From positions 1 through 21,987 of the IMG/VR virus record IMGVR_UViG_3300045944_000075: a DNA stretch of 21,987 nucleotides, one strand, 5' to 3'. Every line of letters begins with the position of its first letter. Positions within the stretch are counted from its first letter, which is position 1. The position numbers and the translations under genes are program-made. Source of the stretch: a virus. A model generated the notes under the pieces. The model had not been told where the DNA came from and did not search any database. It saw only the letters and a list, made by a program, of their open reading frames with translations. Shown one piece after another: positions 13,468-20,613 of this stretch.

Positions 13468-14243
13468 CTTTGGGCCTCCCGATCGCGTTTCATGCGGTAA
13501 AACTCGCGCTCAGTGGCTGAAATTTGCCTGCCTTCAGATGGCAAAGACCGCTCCCACAGGTGGTTCGCCAGGTAGTTTTCCGGCTTCGCTTTGAGGACAA
13601 AATCCCCTGTTCCTATGCGGTCGCGGATACCATTTACAGCAGCGATTCGTTCCTCTAACGCCAAGTTATTCCAGCACTTAGAGTAGGCTTGGCGCCAGTC
13701 AGCATCGCTCCACGAGATGCCAGCTTCCGCAACGGCTGCTCGCAATTCGAGGAATCCGGCATCGAATTTCGCGGCGCGGTTCCCGTTTGTCAACTTTTCG
13801 TTGTTTGTACAAACATCTTCCTCGCCTAGCCTAGCCTCCCGCGAGGGCGGACGCGTGTCTGTATTTTGTCCGGACGTTTGTCTGGACGAATTTCCAGACA
13901 TCTGCGCGTACACCGGAAGAAACTCCTTTCTGTTTCTCTCCAACCATTTCTTTACGGCTTGCTCTGCGTGGTCTGGCCAATCGTGGACTATCAGTCGATA
14001 TTTCTCGTCTCGATCGAGCCAGCCCGTTTCAATCAGAGCTTCTATGAGAATTGAAGGCTTTTTGCTCCAGTCGACAGCCACGGCGATCTCAATGTCCTTC
14101 GCTGTTCCGATGTCACCCTGGGGTGTTTCTATGCCGGCATAGTGCCAAAGCATCTCCATGATGCCGACGGCGTGTGAGAGCGGGACACCGAGTTTGGCAG
14201 CCAGGTCGCGCATTTTACGGTGACGAGGAGCACCACGCTTCAC
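13464..14243 (-). CDS. Winged-helix replication initiator-like protein
   Basis: This 259-residue protein starts with GTG at 14243-14241, overlapping the upstream TGA (GTGA). The first 100 residues look like a replication-initiator winged helix: helices around LAAKLGVPLSHAVGIMEMLW, the PQGDIGTAKDIEIAVAVDW segment, then LIEALIETGWLDRDEKYRLI and VHDWPDHAEQA. The middle (residues about 115-150) is polar and likely flexible. The C-terminal part is helical (ISWSDADWRQAYSKCWNNL). This matches the layout of phage O-like/DnaD-like initiators that bind the origin and recruit helicase loader. I cannot place it in a named family with certainty. Confidence 0.62.
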   Translation of the reverse strand: MKRGAPRHRKMRDLAAKLGVPLSHAVGIMEMLWHYAGIETPQGDIGTAKDIEIAVAVDWSKKPSILIEALIETGWLDRDEKYRLIVHDWPDHAEQAVKKWLERNRKEFLPVYAQMSGNSSRQTSGQNTDTRPPSREARLGEEDVCTNNEKLTNGNRAAKFDAGFLELRAAVAEAGISWSDADWRQAYSKCWNNLALEERIAAVNGIRDRIGTGDFVLKAKPENYLANHLWERSLPSEGRQISATEREFYRMKRDREAQS

Positions 14244-14419
14244 GCCGCATCCTCCGGCAGCACGACTACGTCCAGCCGCGCATTGATATTGTCCAGGCGC
14301 TCCTGCGCGGCCTCACGGCGCATGGCAAGCCGGCAAAGCCCGCAGTACATACTATCCGCGTCGGCCGAGACATAGGTCCGGTTGCACTTCTCGCACACCA
14401 ATGTGTGGACCTCAATCAC
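14240..14419 (-). CDS. Small zinc-ribbon protein
   Basis: This 59-residue protein starts with GTG at 14419-14417, with AGGAG five bases upstream, and overlaps the VRR-NUC stop (GTGA). A longer in-frame reading to 14629 would run through the nuclease gene and is rejected. C9, C12, C26 and C29 (VCEKCNRTY ... YCGLCR) form a four-cysteine zinc ribbon, followed by a charged helix (MRREAAQERLDNINARLDVV). Proteins of this type are common in phage early operons and are presumed nucleic-acid or protein adaptors. Its function is unknown. Confidence 0.62.
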   Translation of the reverse strand: MIEVHTLVCEKCNRTYVSADADSMYCGLCRLAMRREAAQERLDNINARLDVVVLPEDAA

Positions 14420-14811
14420 CACTTCTCCTCGGCGGACCCGGCAAGCGCAAGCTCCTGCTGCCCGGTCATCGCATGCAGCCAGCCGAATGTCTCGCGGTAC
14501 CACGCCTCGAATTGGTTGAAGTCGTAGACGGTGACCACGAGAGCACCTCGAGCCGCTTCGCGGGCCTGCCACTTCTTCTGCTGTGCGCTGCGTTTGCTGC
14601 CGGGCCTCGGGGATTTTGTTTCCAACCATAGCGAGGCGCTGGCACCAAGAGGCTTCTCAAAGTAAAAAATAAAGAGCGCATCACAAATACCAGGCTCACC
14701 AGTCTGAAATTGGCCTGGAACGACTGTGCGCTGCATCCGTACAGTACGCCAGCCACGAAACTCCAAGAAGTGCTTTGTCTGGAGATAGACATCACGTTCG
14801 AGAAGCGGCAT
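14416..14811 (-). CDS. VRR-NUC domain nuclease
   Basis: This 131-residue protein starts at the ATG at 14811-14809, with AGGAG five bases upstream, not at the in-frame codon at 14904 that lies inside the upstream gene. It shows the VRR-NUC (PD-(D/E)XK) core: a helix (VYLQTKHFLEFRGWRTVRM), GEPGICDALF with Asp44, LWLETKSPRP with Glu64 and Lys66, and a following Gln-containing helix (SAQQKKWQAREA). Family members act as flap or Holliday-junction-type nucleases in replication and repair. Short single-domain versions are frequent in phages, where they may resolve recombination or replication intermediates. The first 20 bases overlap the HNH gene. Confidence 0.85.
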   Translation of the reverse strand: MPLLERDVYLQTKHFLEFRGWRTVRMQRTVVPGQFQTGEPGICDALFIFYFEKPLGASASLWLETKSPRPGSKRSAQQKKWQAREAARGALVVTVYDFNQFEAWYRETFGWLHAMTGQQELALAGSAEEKW

Positions 14812-15580
14812 CTGATCTCCTGAAATGTGCGGTTTGGATAGCTTCGGATGGTGTTCTGCCGTGATACAGGCGCGTGTAGATTGTCGGAGCTGGAATACCG
14901 ACAAGTTTCGCCCACTCGGAAACAGGGTGTGTTTCTCCGTTAATGGTTAAAAGCCGGTTGGTGCTCCTAGCGGGAGTTCTTAGGGATTGGGCCTGGATGG
15001 CTTTCTCGGGCGGTATTCCGTAGCGTAAACGTAAATAAATTTTGCCCGCCGGGACGCCTGTTTTTTCTGCCCACGCAGAGACTGGCAGCGTCTCTCCATT
15101 TATTGTCAACAGCCTGTTATTGCGGCGATTTCTCTCCTGCTCGGTCCATGTTGCCCATCGGCAGTTGCCCGGTTCGTAGGGGCCGTTATTGTCGATGCGG
15201 TCGATACTGTGACCCTTGGATGGGCGCGGTCCCATGTCGTGATAGAAGTTGAGAAACTCGCGCCATTCAGGACAGACCGTAATTCCGCGTCCTCCGTATC
15301 TCGGATAATACTTATCGGATGGAGTAAGGCAACGAGCCAACATGCCTGCCCAGATCTTGTGCTCGGATGTCCGGCTCATTCCGTGTGTTGCCGATCGTTT
15401 GTTTCGCGCGATGGTTATTTCGCGTGACAGGCAGCCACATGACTGAACAAATCCACGCCGCAGGTCAGATGGTTGGACGCTTTTCTCATTACCGCATGTA
15501 CACCGGCACAGGGCCGTCTTTCTACCATTGGCCCGCCCCAGAGAGACAACTGTTAAGCGCCCGAACACCGTGCCGATCAT
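14792..15580 (-). CDS. HNH homing endonuclease with duplicated C-terminal DNA-binding repeat
   Basis: This 262-residue protein has three parts. Residues 1-55 hold a Cys-rich AP2-like head (CRCTCGNEKS ... SCGCL, C25/C27/C29 and C48/C50). Residues about 65-155 form the HNH nuclease core: YGGRGITVCPEW, then HSIDRIDNNGPYEPGNCRW and a QERNRRNN tail. Two copies of a 42-residue unit (156-197 and 209-250) follow, each with RLLTINGET.PVS.WA, a V/IPA turn, IY.RL and a final EAIQ-like helix, resembling NUMOD-type specificity repeats. Such free-standing enzymes cut DNA lacking their own gene and so spread. It sits between the 183-residue gene and VRR-NUC gene; the start is four bases after the upstream stop. 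Confidence 0.83.
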   Translation of the reverse strand: MIGTVFGRLTVVSLGRANGRKTALCRCTCGNEKSVQPSDLRRGFVQSCGCLSREITIARNKRSATHGMSRTSEHKIWAGMLARCLTPSDKYYPRYGGRGITVCPEWREFLNFYHDMGPRPSKGHSIDRIDNNGPYEPGNCRWATWTEQERNRRNNRLLTINGETLPVSAWAEKTGVPAGKIYLRLRYGIPPEKAIQAQSLRTPARSTNRLLTINGETHPVSEWAKLVGIPAPTIYTRLYHGRTPSEAIQTAHFRRSDAASRT

Positions 15581-15584
15581 CGTT

Positions 15585-16136
15585 CTAAACCTGTGCGGTA
15601 GTCTCCTGGGCTGAGGCCTGGCCGAATGGCGCCACGCGGCGGCCGCGCTTCGGCTTTTCCTTGGGCCCGGGTTCAGCAGGCTCGTCCTCTTCGGCCTCCT
15701 CCGCTTCCTCGAATTTGTCCTGTTGGAGCACGTTCACGGTGAGTTTGGCTTTGCCCTGTCCGATGGCTTTGACGTACTCATTAACAAGCGGAACAACAGA
15801 AGCCGGCGCATAGACGTGAAAGCGCAAGGTACGCTCGACGACACCGTCTTCCTCGTGCCGGATAACCCGGAAATCGCCGATGCGGTGAGCGAGCATCTCG
15901 AGGTCATGCTGCTCGAGGCCGGCGCACGTCATCCGCAGCTCTGTGGCGGTTTTGTCTTCGATGGTCAGCGGAATCCGTTTGGCGGATTCGATGGCGAGCA
16001 CATCTTCGCAGTTCAATTTCTCCGCCAGCGGCCTGGTCAGGTCGCAGGCAATGTCGATGCGCAGGAGCCAGTCGTTGTCCTGCGGGCGGACGTCGAAGTG
16101 TAGTATGTGTGCTCCGAGAAAGTTCAGTTTAGGCAT
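15585..16136 (-). CDS. Early protein of unknown function with charged tail
   Basis: This 183-residue protein starts with ATG, overlapping the previous gene by eight bases; AAGGGAAA lies upstream. Residues 1-135 look like one folded alpha/beta domain (NFLGAHILHFDVRPQDNDWL; later ERTLRFHVYAPASVVPLVNE). The tail is first acidic (EEAEEAEEDE, about 143-152) and then basic (KEKPKRGRR). Acidic or mixed tails of this kind are seen in ssDNA-binding proteins that recruit partners, and the neighbours are recombination enzymes. I cannot recognise an OB-fold signature, so this is only a possibility. Confidence 0.65.
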   Translation of the reverse strand: MPKLNFLGAHILHFDVRPQDNDWLLRIDIACDLTRPLAEKLNCEDVLAIESAKRIPLTIEDKTATELRMTCAGLEQHDLEMLAHRIGDFRVIRHEEDGVVERTLRFHVYAPASVVPLVNEYVKAIGQGKAKLTVNVLQQDKFEEAEEAEEDEPAEPGPKEKPKRGRRVAPFGQASAQETTAQV

Positions 16137-16362
16137 TTACAATTTCCCTTTGTTTTTTGAAGGTCTGGACACACGGACAATCGATGAAATGGTTTACGCC
16201 GGCGTGCTCGCCGTATAGCACATACGGCGCGATCCTGCCGGTCTTCTTGTGACGAACGAAGGCCAACTGCATACCGCAGGCTTTACACGGCCGGATCTCC
16301 TCGGCCACGTTGGCGAGCAGGGCTTCGATGCGCTGCTGTAAATTTGGAACCGATGTGGCCAT
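16129..16362 (-). CDS. Small zinc-binding protein
   Basis: This 77-residue protein contains a likely metal site: C26 and C29 (CKACGMQLAF), H58 and C62/C64 (NHFIDCPC). The span between the pairs (RHKKTGRIAPYVLY) resembles small phage zinc proteins with a 'CK.CG ... F.R ... K.G...P' pattern. The start ATG at 16362 lies five bases after the upstream stop; no strong ribosome site is seen. Role unknown. It lies with recombination genes, so nucleic-acid binding is a guess. Confidence 0.65.
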   Translation of the reverse strand: MATSVPNLQQRIEALLANVAEEIRPCKACGMQLAFVRHKKTGRIAPYVLYGEHAGVNHFIDCPCVQTFKKQREIVNA

Positions 16363-16366
16363 GGCT

Positions 16367-17329
16367 TTAATCGTTGATTTGCGAAAGCAGCATCACCTTA
16401 ATTCCCGAGGCAGCGAAGATCTGCTCCATTTGTTTAGATGTCGCGCCCACGCCGCGATAGCCGCCATGTCCGATCAGAAGGACATCACAGGAATTAGCTT
16501 TCATTTGTCGGAGTACGGCGGGATAGTCATCACCTATAACAGGCTTGCATTCAATTCGGAGATGATAGTTATTGGAGATGTGACTAAATGTCACGCATGA
16601 ATGGTCATTCCAATTGAAATAACTCTTAAAGCGGCAGTTGTCCGGCATGTCCGTACTTACATTAAAGCGAAATTGGACATCAGCTCCTTCTACCTCGAAT
16701 AGCAACTCCAAAATCTCAAGTACCGGTACTGGTGATGATTCCAGCCAATCCAATCGCGCCTTATATGCCAGATTGAGCCGCGCCAATTCGCTTTGCGCGT
16801 CTGTTATTTCCCTTGTAGGTGAACGAATAGAAAGGTTCCAGTGATTGGTCGTTGATTTTAGCCAGTCTTCTTCTGTAAGCGGGGCAATAAAAACTTCATT
16901 GGCGTGATCATACACGAACTTTTTTCTGTACCTCTCGTACGCCTGCGAGTCCGGCTTATCCCCAATGTTCACAAGTCGATCAGTATTCTTCTGAATAATG
17001 CTCTGGCACGCTTGTATATCTTTTTCACGTCGAGATATCGCGCGCATTTGTTCCTGTCGTAACAAGTTCTGCCAGTATCGTTCGCCCAGAAATGCCCACA
17101 GGAAAACTTTGCACCATTCCTTATCGGTGAACCGCACCTGTAGAGCGTTGTGTTCCGGAGTCTCGTGCGGCTGGGAAAAATTGTTGACGATGAGCGTGTG
17201 GATCGCGGTGTAACGTGTTCTGAACCAATCCTGTTCAGTAAGCCACTCGCAGTACTCCTGATCCTGTGCCATTACTTCAACAGGCTGGCCTTTGTATTTC
17301 CCGAACGGAACGACTGACAGGTTAGGCAT
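16367..17329 (-). CDS. ExoX-C-like domain fused to a PD-(D/E)XK-like domain
   Basis: This 320-residue protein has two recognisable ends. Residues 6-50 (VPFGKYKGQPVEVMAQDQEY, CEWLTEQDWF) match the exodeoxyribonuclease X C-terminal/DUF3820 type. Residues about 205-320 look like a PD-(D/E)XK nuclease fold: GADVQFRF with Asp217, LRIECKPVIGDDYP with Glu260-x-Lys262, a LRQMK helix with Gln275, then VLLIGHGGYRGVG and a final strand. The middle (90-200) is helical and charged. The family is not known to me as a named enzyme. It is placed one gene downstream of a Sak4-like ATPase, so a DNA-end processing role is likely but inferred. Confidence 0.65.
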   Translation of the reverse strand: MPNLSVVPFGKYKGQPVEVMAQDQEYCEWLTEQDWFRTRYTAIHTLIVNNFSQPHETPEHNALQVRFTDKEWCKVFLWAFLGERYWQNLLRQEQMRAISRREKDIQACQSIIQKNTDRLVNIGDKPDSQAYERYRKKFVYDHANEVFIAPLTEEDWLKSTTNHWNLSIRSPTREITDAQSELARLNLAYKARLDWLESSPVPVLEILELLFEVEGADVQFRFNVSTDMPDNCRFKSYFNWNDHSCVTFSHISNNYHLRIECKPVIGDDYPAVLRQMKANSCDVLLIGHGGYRGVGATSKQMEQIFAASGIKVMLLSQIND

Positions 17330-17332
17330 GCT

Positions 17333-17599
17333 TCACGCGACCTCCCCCACTTCCTGTTTTTCGACCTGCGTTGAGGTCGGCGCGCCTCTCTCCACATCCT
17401 GGGCAGCGAGCTTGTAGCCCTGCCAGCAGCGCTGCACCGCGGTGATCTGGACAAGCACCGGCTTGGCGTTGCCTTCCCTGATCCAGACGAAGTCGCCTAA
17501 TCGCATGACGATCTCCCCCGGCTCTTCCCAAGCGGGGATATCGTCAGCAACAGTGGCATCCACATCGGAAGGCCACGTACCTGGTTGCAGGTTGCTCAT
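17333..17599 (-). CDS. Hypothetical early protein
   Basis: This 88-residue protein starts with ATG overlapping the upstream ATPase stop (ATGA). It has an acidic N-terminus (DVDATVADDIPAWEEPGEI) and a small beta-type core (IVMRLGDFVWIREGNAKPVL, VQITAVQRCWQGYKLA), reminiscent of an SH3-like barrel. The C-terminus is acidic. There are two other open frames on the same strand in this interval, which lack coupling and look like shadows. No family recognised. Confidence 0.55.
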   Translation of the reverse strand: MSNLQPGTWPSDVDATVADDIPAWEEPGEIVMRLGDFVWIREGNAKPVLVQITAVQRCWQGYKLAAQDVERGAPTSTQVEKQEVGEVA

Positions 17600-18801
17600 T
17601 TCCGTCGTGACCTCTTGCTCGGTTGGTCGCCGGGATCGCCGGCATAAGCGAGTTCCGGTTCTGGGAACAGCGTCGGCTCCGCTTTAGCTGGACGCCAGGC
17701 GCTGACGTCAGCGCGGAAGACGTACTCGAGTCCCTGGAACGTGATGCGGTCACCGTCTTTCGACTCGGCAATATCAGGGAATCCATTGACCGGAACGGCG
17801 GGAGCATTGCTTGCGTTCACTGAAGTTGTCGCCAGATCCGCACCAGCTTCAGACTGGCCGGATCGCAATGCATTCCCGCCGTTTACTACCCCGTTGCTGT
17901 CTTCGTCGCGTGGGGTTTCCGTTGCGTTCGCATCTCGGTCTGATTTTTCGGCCGTCGCCTTGTTCTCTGCGTGGTACGGCTCAAGCGTCTTTCTTTGGGC
18001 AGCAGTCAGGCGCCCAAAGAACTGCTTGTACGCATCCATGCCCTGTTCCGCCGCAGCCTTCGATCGCTTGATAAGTTGCTCGTTCGCTTCCAGCGGCTGC
18101 CCGCTTTCGTTCCACCGACGGATACGCTCACCGTCGACCTTTGTGATCAGTTTCGGTTCAGGGAAGAACGCCCAGAGATCGTCGTGGCACTTCTTTACGG
18201 TGGACAGGTGCGTCTCGGGATCAACCGAGAAAGCCAGCAATTGAGGGTAAAAATTGTTCTTTTCCCAGATCGGCAAAACTCCGAGGTCGATGTATTCCTG
18301 TTTGCCTGACTCAGATTTAGTCTTGTCGATGATCTTGGTTTTAGCTTGCGCCTTCAGACACCAGATGACGTGCATATCCGAATTGGCGACGCGCGCCATC
18401 ATCCTCTTATTCGCAAGCTTTGCTCCAGCCCACATCCCCTTCGCAGCTTCCGCGATGTCAGTACAGCCACCGGGACCGTCCCAAGAATCAGAACCGCTGT
18501 CAATTAGGCAGACCTTATACCCGCTGCTCTCAGCGATGTCGATCGCTTCCACGTATCGTTTCGGATGATACGGTGGCTCAAGCTCTATAACGTCGAATCC
18601 TTGAGGTAGCGCTGAGAGGATTTTTTTGTTATCGGCGTAAAGAGACGCCCGACCGCGCTCCGAATCGATGACGACAACCTTTCCGTCCGGTGCCAAGCCG
18701 GCCGCGAATAGCAGCGCACTGAAAGTTTTTCCTGATCCCGCGGGCCCATAAAAAGCTAGTTGCAAGGAAAGGGATCGACGGACAGCATGTCTTACTTGCA
18801 T
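17596..18801 (-). CDS. Sak4-like RecA-fold ATPase (phage recombinase)
   Basis: This 401-residue protein has a Walker A loop (GPAGSGKT, residues 19-26), a strand with VVVIDSERGRASLYA and a Walker B (YKVCLIDSGSDSW, Asp101). This pattern (AAA_24, RAD51-like) is that of Sak4-type single-strand annealing ATPases, often encoded by phages next to an exonuclease. The ATPase core ends near residue 220; a helical piece (about 235-280) and a polar linker follow. The C-terminal part (DGDRITFQGLEYVFRADVSA) looks like a small beta domain. The gene lies three bases after the RecE-like gene, and with it forms a probable exonuclease-annealer pair. Confidence 0.82.
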   Translation of the reverse strand: MQVRHAVRRSLSLQLAFYGPAGSGKTFSALLFAAGLAPDGKVVVIDSERGRASLYADNKKILSALPQGFDVIELEPPYHPKRYVEAIDIAESSGYKVCLIDSGSDSWDGPGGCTDIAEAAKGMWAGAKLANKRMMARVANSDMHVIWCLKAQAKTKIIDKTKSESGKQEYIDLGVLPIWEKNNFYPQLLAFSVDPETHLSTVKKCHDDLWAFFPEPKLITKVDGERIRRWNESGQPLEANEQLIKRSKAAAEQGMDAYKQFFGRLTAAQRKTLEPYHAENKATAEKSDRDANATETPRDEDSNGVVNGGNALRSGQSEAGADLATTSVNASNAPAVPVNGFPDIAESKDGDRITFQGLEYVFRADVSAWRPAKAEPTLFPEPELAYAGDPGDQPSKRSRRK

Positions 18802-18804
18802 CGT

Positions 18805-19815
18805 CTAGACCCCATAGGCCAACGCTGGGAATTCTTCATCCACGAGCGGCTCAACATCACTCGGATCACGCCAGGGTTTTGTGCCGTACTTTTCTGAGCA
18901 GGCTGCGTACAGCCGAATCAGATTACGCACCTCAATGCGCGCCGTCTCCCAAAGCATGTTGACCTGGGCGGCCGCTTTGGGAAGCAATGAGCGAATTCGC
19001 ACCTCATGCGGCTGTTCTGACTCGACAAAGGCCAGCACGTAGCGCTGTACTTTCTGCGGTCCTGACGTTGGATCAAGGCCAGCAAACAGCGCCATCAGGA
19101 GGCTATAGAAGTAGCCCTGCAAATGATATTGCTCCCAGTAGATAGCGTCGGTGACAGTCTTATCGATCGACTTGCCGCGCTTCTGGCTGAAGGTCTTCAG
19201 GTCGAGGATTGTCTTTTCTGTCACCCAATCGAGACGGCCCTTCAGCCGGACGCCTGTCTCTGGATCTCGCACGAGAATGCAGAATTCGGACTGTCCGCCT
19301 TCGGATAGGATTGCCTGCAACTTTGGTTCAGCTTGCAGGGCCTTCGCAGCCGCGTACACGCGGTCCCAGTCATCGCGCGGCAACATGACCTTACCGTTAT
19401 GCTGCGCGAAGTGACGGCGCTCCAGAACGTCGAAGATCGGCACGCTGGCATCAATGGAGACAGCCTGCTCGATGACATCTGCCTTTCGCGTGCCTTTTGG
19501 AGTTTGCCCTTTGCTCCTGATCCACAAACGGATGTCTTCGATAGTTTCCAGGCAGCCGTCGAAATCTTCCGGCCCGATCTTGGAGGCGTAACGGTCCAGA
19601 AACACATCCGGCTCGAGCACCGCACAGTGGAGCGCTGAACCAAGCCGCATTTCTGGCGTAGGCTCCTCGATCACGCGCTCAGGGTTGATCCAGCGAAACC
19701 AGAAACGTAACGGCGAGACAGCGAGATCTTTCATCTGCGAGTACGATAGACCTGGCGCATCGAAGTACTCAGCCGCCGACATACGCCGCGCTTCGATCTG
19801 TGCCGCGACACCCAT
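18805..19815 (-). CDS. RecE-like PD-(D/E)XK exonuclease
   Basis: This 336-residue protein matches the RecE/lambda-exonuclease-like (exodeoxyribonuclease VIII) family that trims 5' strands to make 3' single-stranded DNA for recombination. Motifs in order: SYSQMKDLAVSPLRFWFRW (N-terminal), GSALHCAVLEPD with His63, SEFCIL with Glu177, LKGRLDWV with Asp196, ILDLKT with Asp205-x-Lys207, and YHLQGYFYS with Gln233. These are the residues of the metal-dependent active site. The start ATG overlaps the previous stop (TAATG). The partner ATPase follows immediately. Confidence 0.88.
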   Translation of the reverse strand: MGVAAQIEARRMSAAEYFDAPGLSYSQMKDLAVSPLRFWFRWINPERVIEEPTPEMRLGSALHCAVLEPDVFLDRYASKIGPEDFDGCLETIEDIRLWIRSKGQTPKGTRKADVIEQAVSIDASVPIFDVLERRHFAQHNGKVMLPRDDWDRVYAAAKALQAEPKLQAILSEGGQSEFCILVRDPETGVRLKGRLDWVTEKTILDLKTFSQKRGKSIDKTVTDAIYWEQYHLQGYFYSLLMALFAGLDPTSGPQKVQRYVLAFVESEQPHEVRIRSLLPKAAAQVNMLWETARIEVRNLIRLYAACSEKYGTKPWRDPSDVEPLVDEEFPALAYGV

Positions 19816-20054
19816 TACGCTGCCTCCACCAGAAGATTACGGTGCGCAATTTCATGCGTTCGGACTGCGGCGTAATCGCGCCTCGTGTCCCAAGAGCAAG
19901 CTATCGGGCGATCTCCAAACCCCGTGACGATCTTCGCGCCGCACCCGTCGCAGGTATACTCATCGCCCAGGTAGATCTGCTCCCGGATCTCGACGGCGCG
20001 ATTGTTCCGAGTCGGGTGCATCTCGCGGCAGCACTTCGCGCAGAATGGCCTCAC
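19815..20054 (-). CDS. Small zinc-ribbon protein
   Basis: This is a 79-residue protein with GTG start overlapping the upstream TGA (GTGA). C5 and C8 (FCAKC) and C35 and C38 (YTCDGCG) give a four-cysteine zinc ribbon around a charged loop. The C-terminal half (DTRRDYAAVRTHEIAHRN) is helical. It is coupled to the RecE-like gene by TAATG. Its role is unknown; small zinc ribbons are scattered along this operon. Confidence 0.65.
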   Translation of the reverse strand: MRPFCAKCCREMHPTRNNRAVEIREQIYLGDEYTCDGCGAKIVTGFGDRPIACSWDTRRDYAAVRTHEIAHRNLLVEAA

Positions 20055-20296
20055 GCGGCTTCCTCCTGCTTGCGCGGCCGGCCGCGGCGCTTCGGAGTGC
20101 TCAACTGTGGTGCTTGCCGTTGACGTTTCGCCGCGTATCGTTCGACCCTGGCTAGGGAGCGCCCGAGCTCGTCGCGGTCGACTTGCTCCATATCGGCGAT
20201 CCCATTCGCCAATGACATGACTGTCGGCCTGTACTGTGCCGGCACCGTCATCAGGATGTCCAGCGCTGTGTCTACTGCTGTTGATTGTTCGCTCAC
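20051..20296 (-). CDS. Small helical protein with AT-hook-like tail
   Basis: This protein of 81 residues is read from GTG at 20296-20294, which overlaps the upstream TGA (GTGA) and has GGAG eight bases upstream. An ATG 39 bases earlier is in frame, but would overlap the previous gene. The body is helical (SLANGIADMEQVDRDELGRS, LARVERYAAKRQRQ). The tail PKRRGRPRKQ contains the GRP core of an AT-hook, a minor-groove binding element. This suggests a DNA-binding accessory protein. No specific family recognised. Confidence 0.6.
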   Translation of the reverse strand: MSEQSTAVDTALDILMTVPAQYRPTVMSLANGIADMEQVDRDELGRSLARVERYAAKRQRQAPQLSTPKRRGRPRKQEEAA

Positions 20297-20613
20297 TTCA
20301 CGGTCTCCATTTTGCTCATAGGAACCACCGCGCATTTCAATTTCATGCTGGAAGTGCCGTCCGTCGATCTAAAGTTTTCAGCGGCCTTGATAACATTGCA
20401 ATCCAGGTTTAATTCAGACGACGAACCTAACGTCTTTTCGCCGCAGTACACCGTGCCCGTGTCCGACCTGGCTGGCTCCGGCGTCGGCGGATTGCAGCGG
20501 ATCGCCCACGTCGGTTGAATTTCGGTGAACCCACAGAATAGCCGCTCGTCCTTCTCGTCCCAGAGGCAGGCGTGCGCTGAGACGGCGAGAAGAGCGAGGA
20601 GCGGAAGCCTCAT
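20293..20613 (-). CDS. Secreted cysteine-rich protein
   Basis: This 106-residue protein starts with ATG overlapping the methyltransferase TGA (ATGA). The N-terminus MRLPLLALLAVSAHA is a short signal peptide with a likely signal peptidase I site after A15. The mature part has six cysteines (C16, C27, C40, C57, C72, C94), an even number suited to disulfides outside the cytoplasm. The sequence AHAC is not a canonical lipobox. The family is not recognised. A periplasmic protein coupled to cytoplasmic recombination genes is unexpected; superinfection exclusion or host-surface modification would be sensible but untested roles. Confidence 0.68.
   Translation of the reverse strand: MRLPLLALLAVSAHACLWDEKDERLFCGFTEIQPTWAIRCNPPTPEPARSDTGTVYCGEKTLGSSSELNLDCNVIKAAENFRSTDGTSSMKLKCAVVPMSKMETVK

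Noticed and set aside
20073-20086. Perfect 14-base palindrome CGCGGCCGGCCGCG
   Set aside because: It lies within codons for the GRPR part of the AT-hook-like tail and is explained by codon choice in GC-rich DNA; no second copy is seen.
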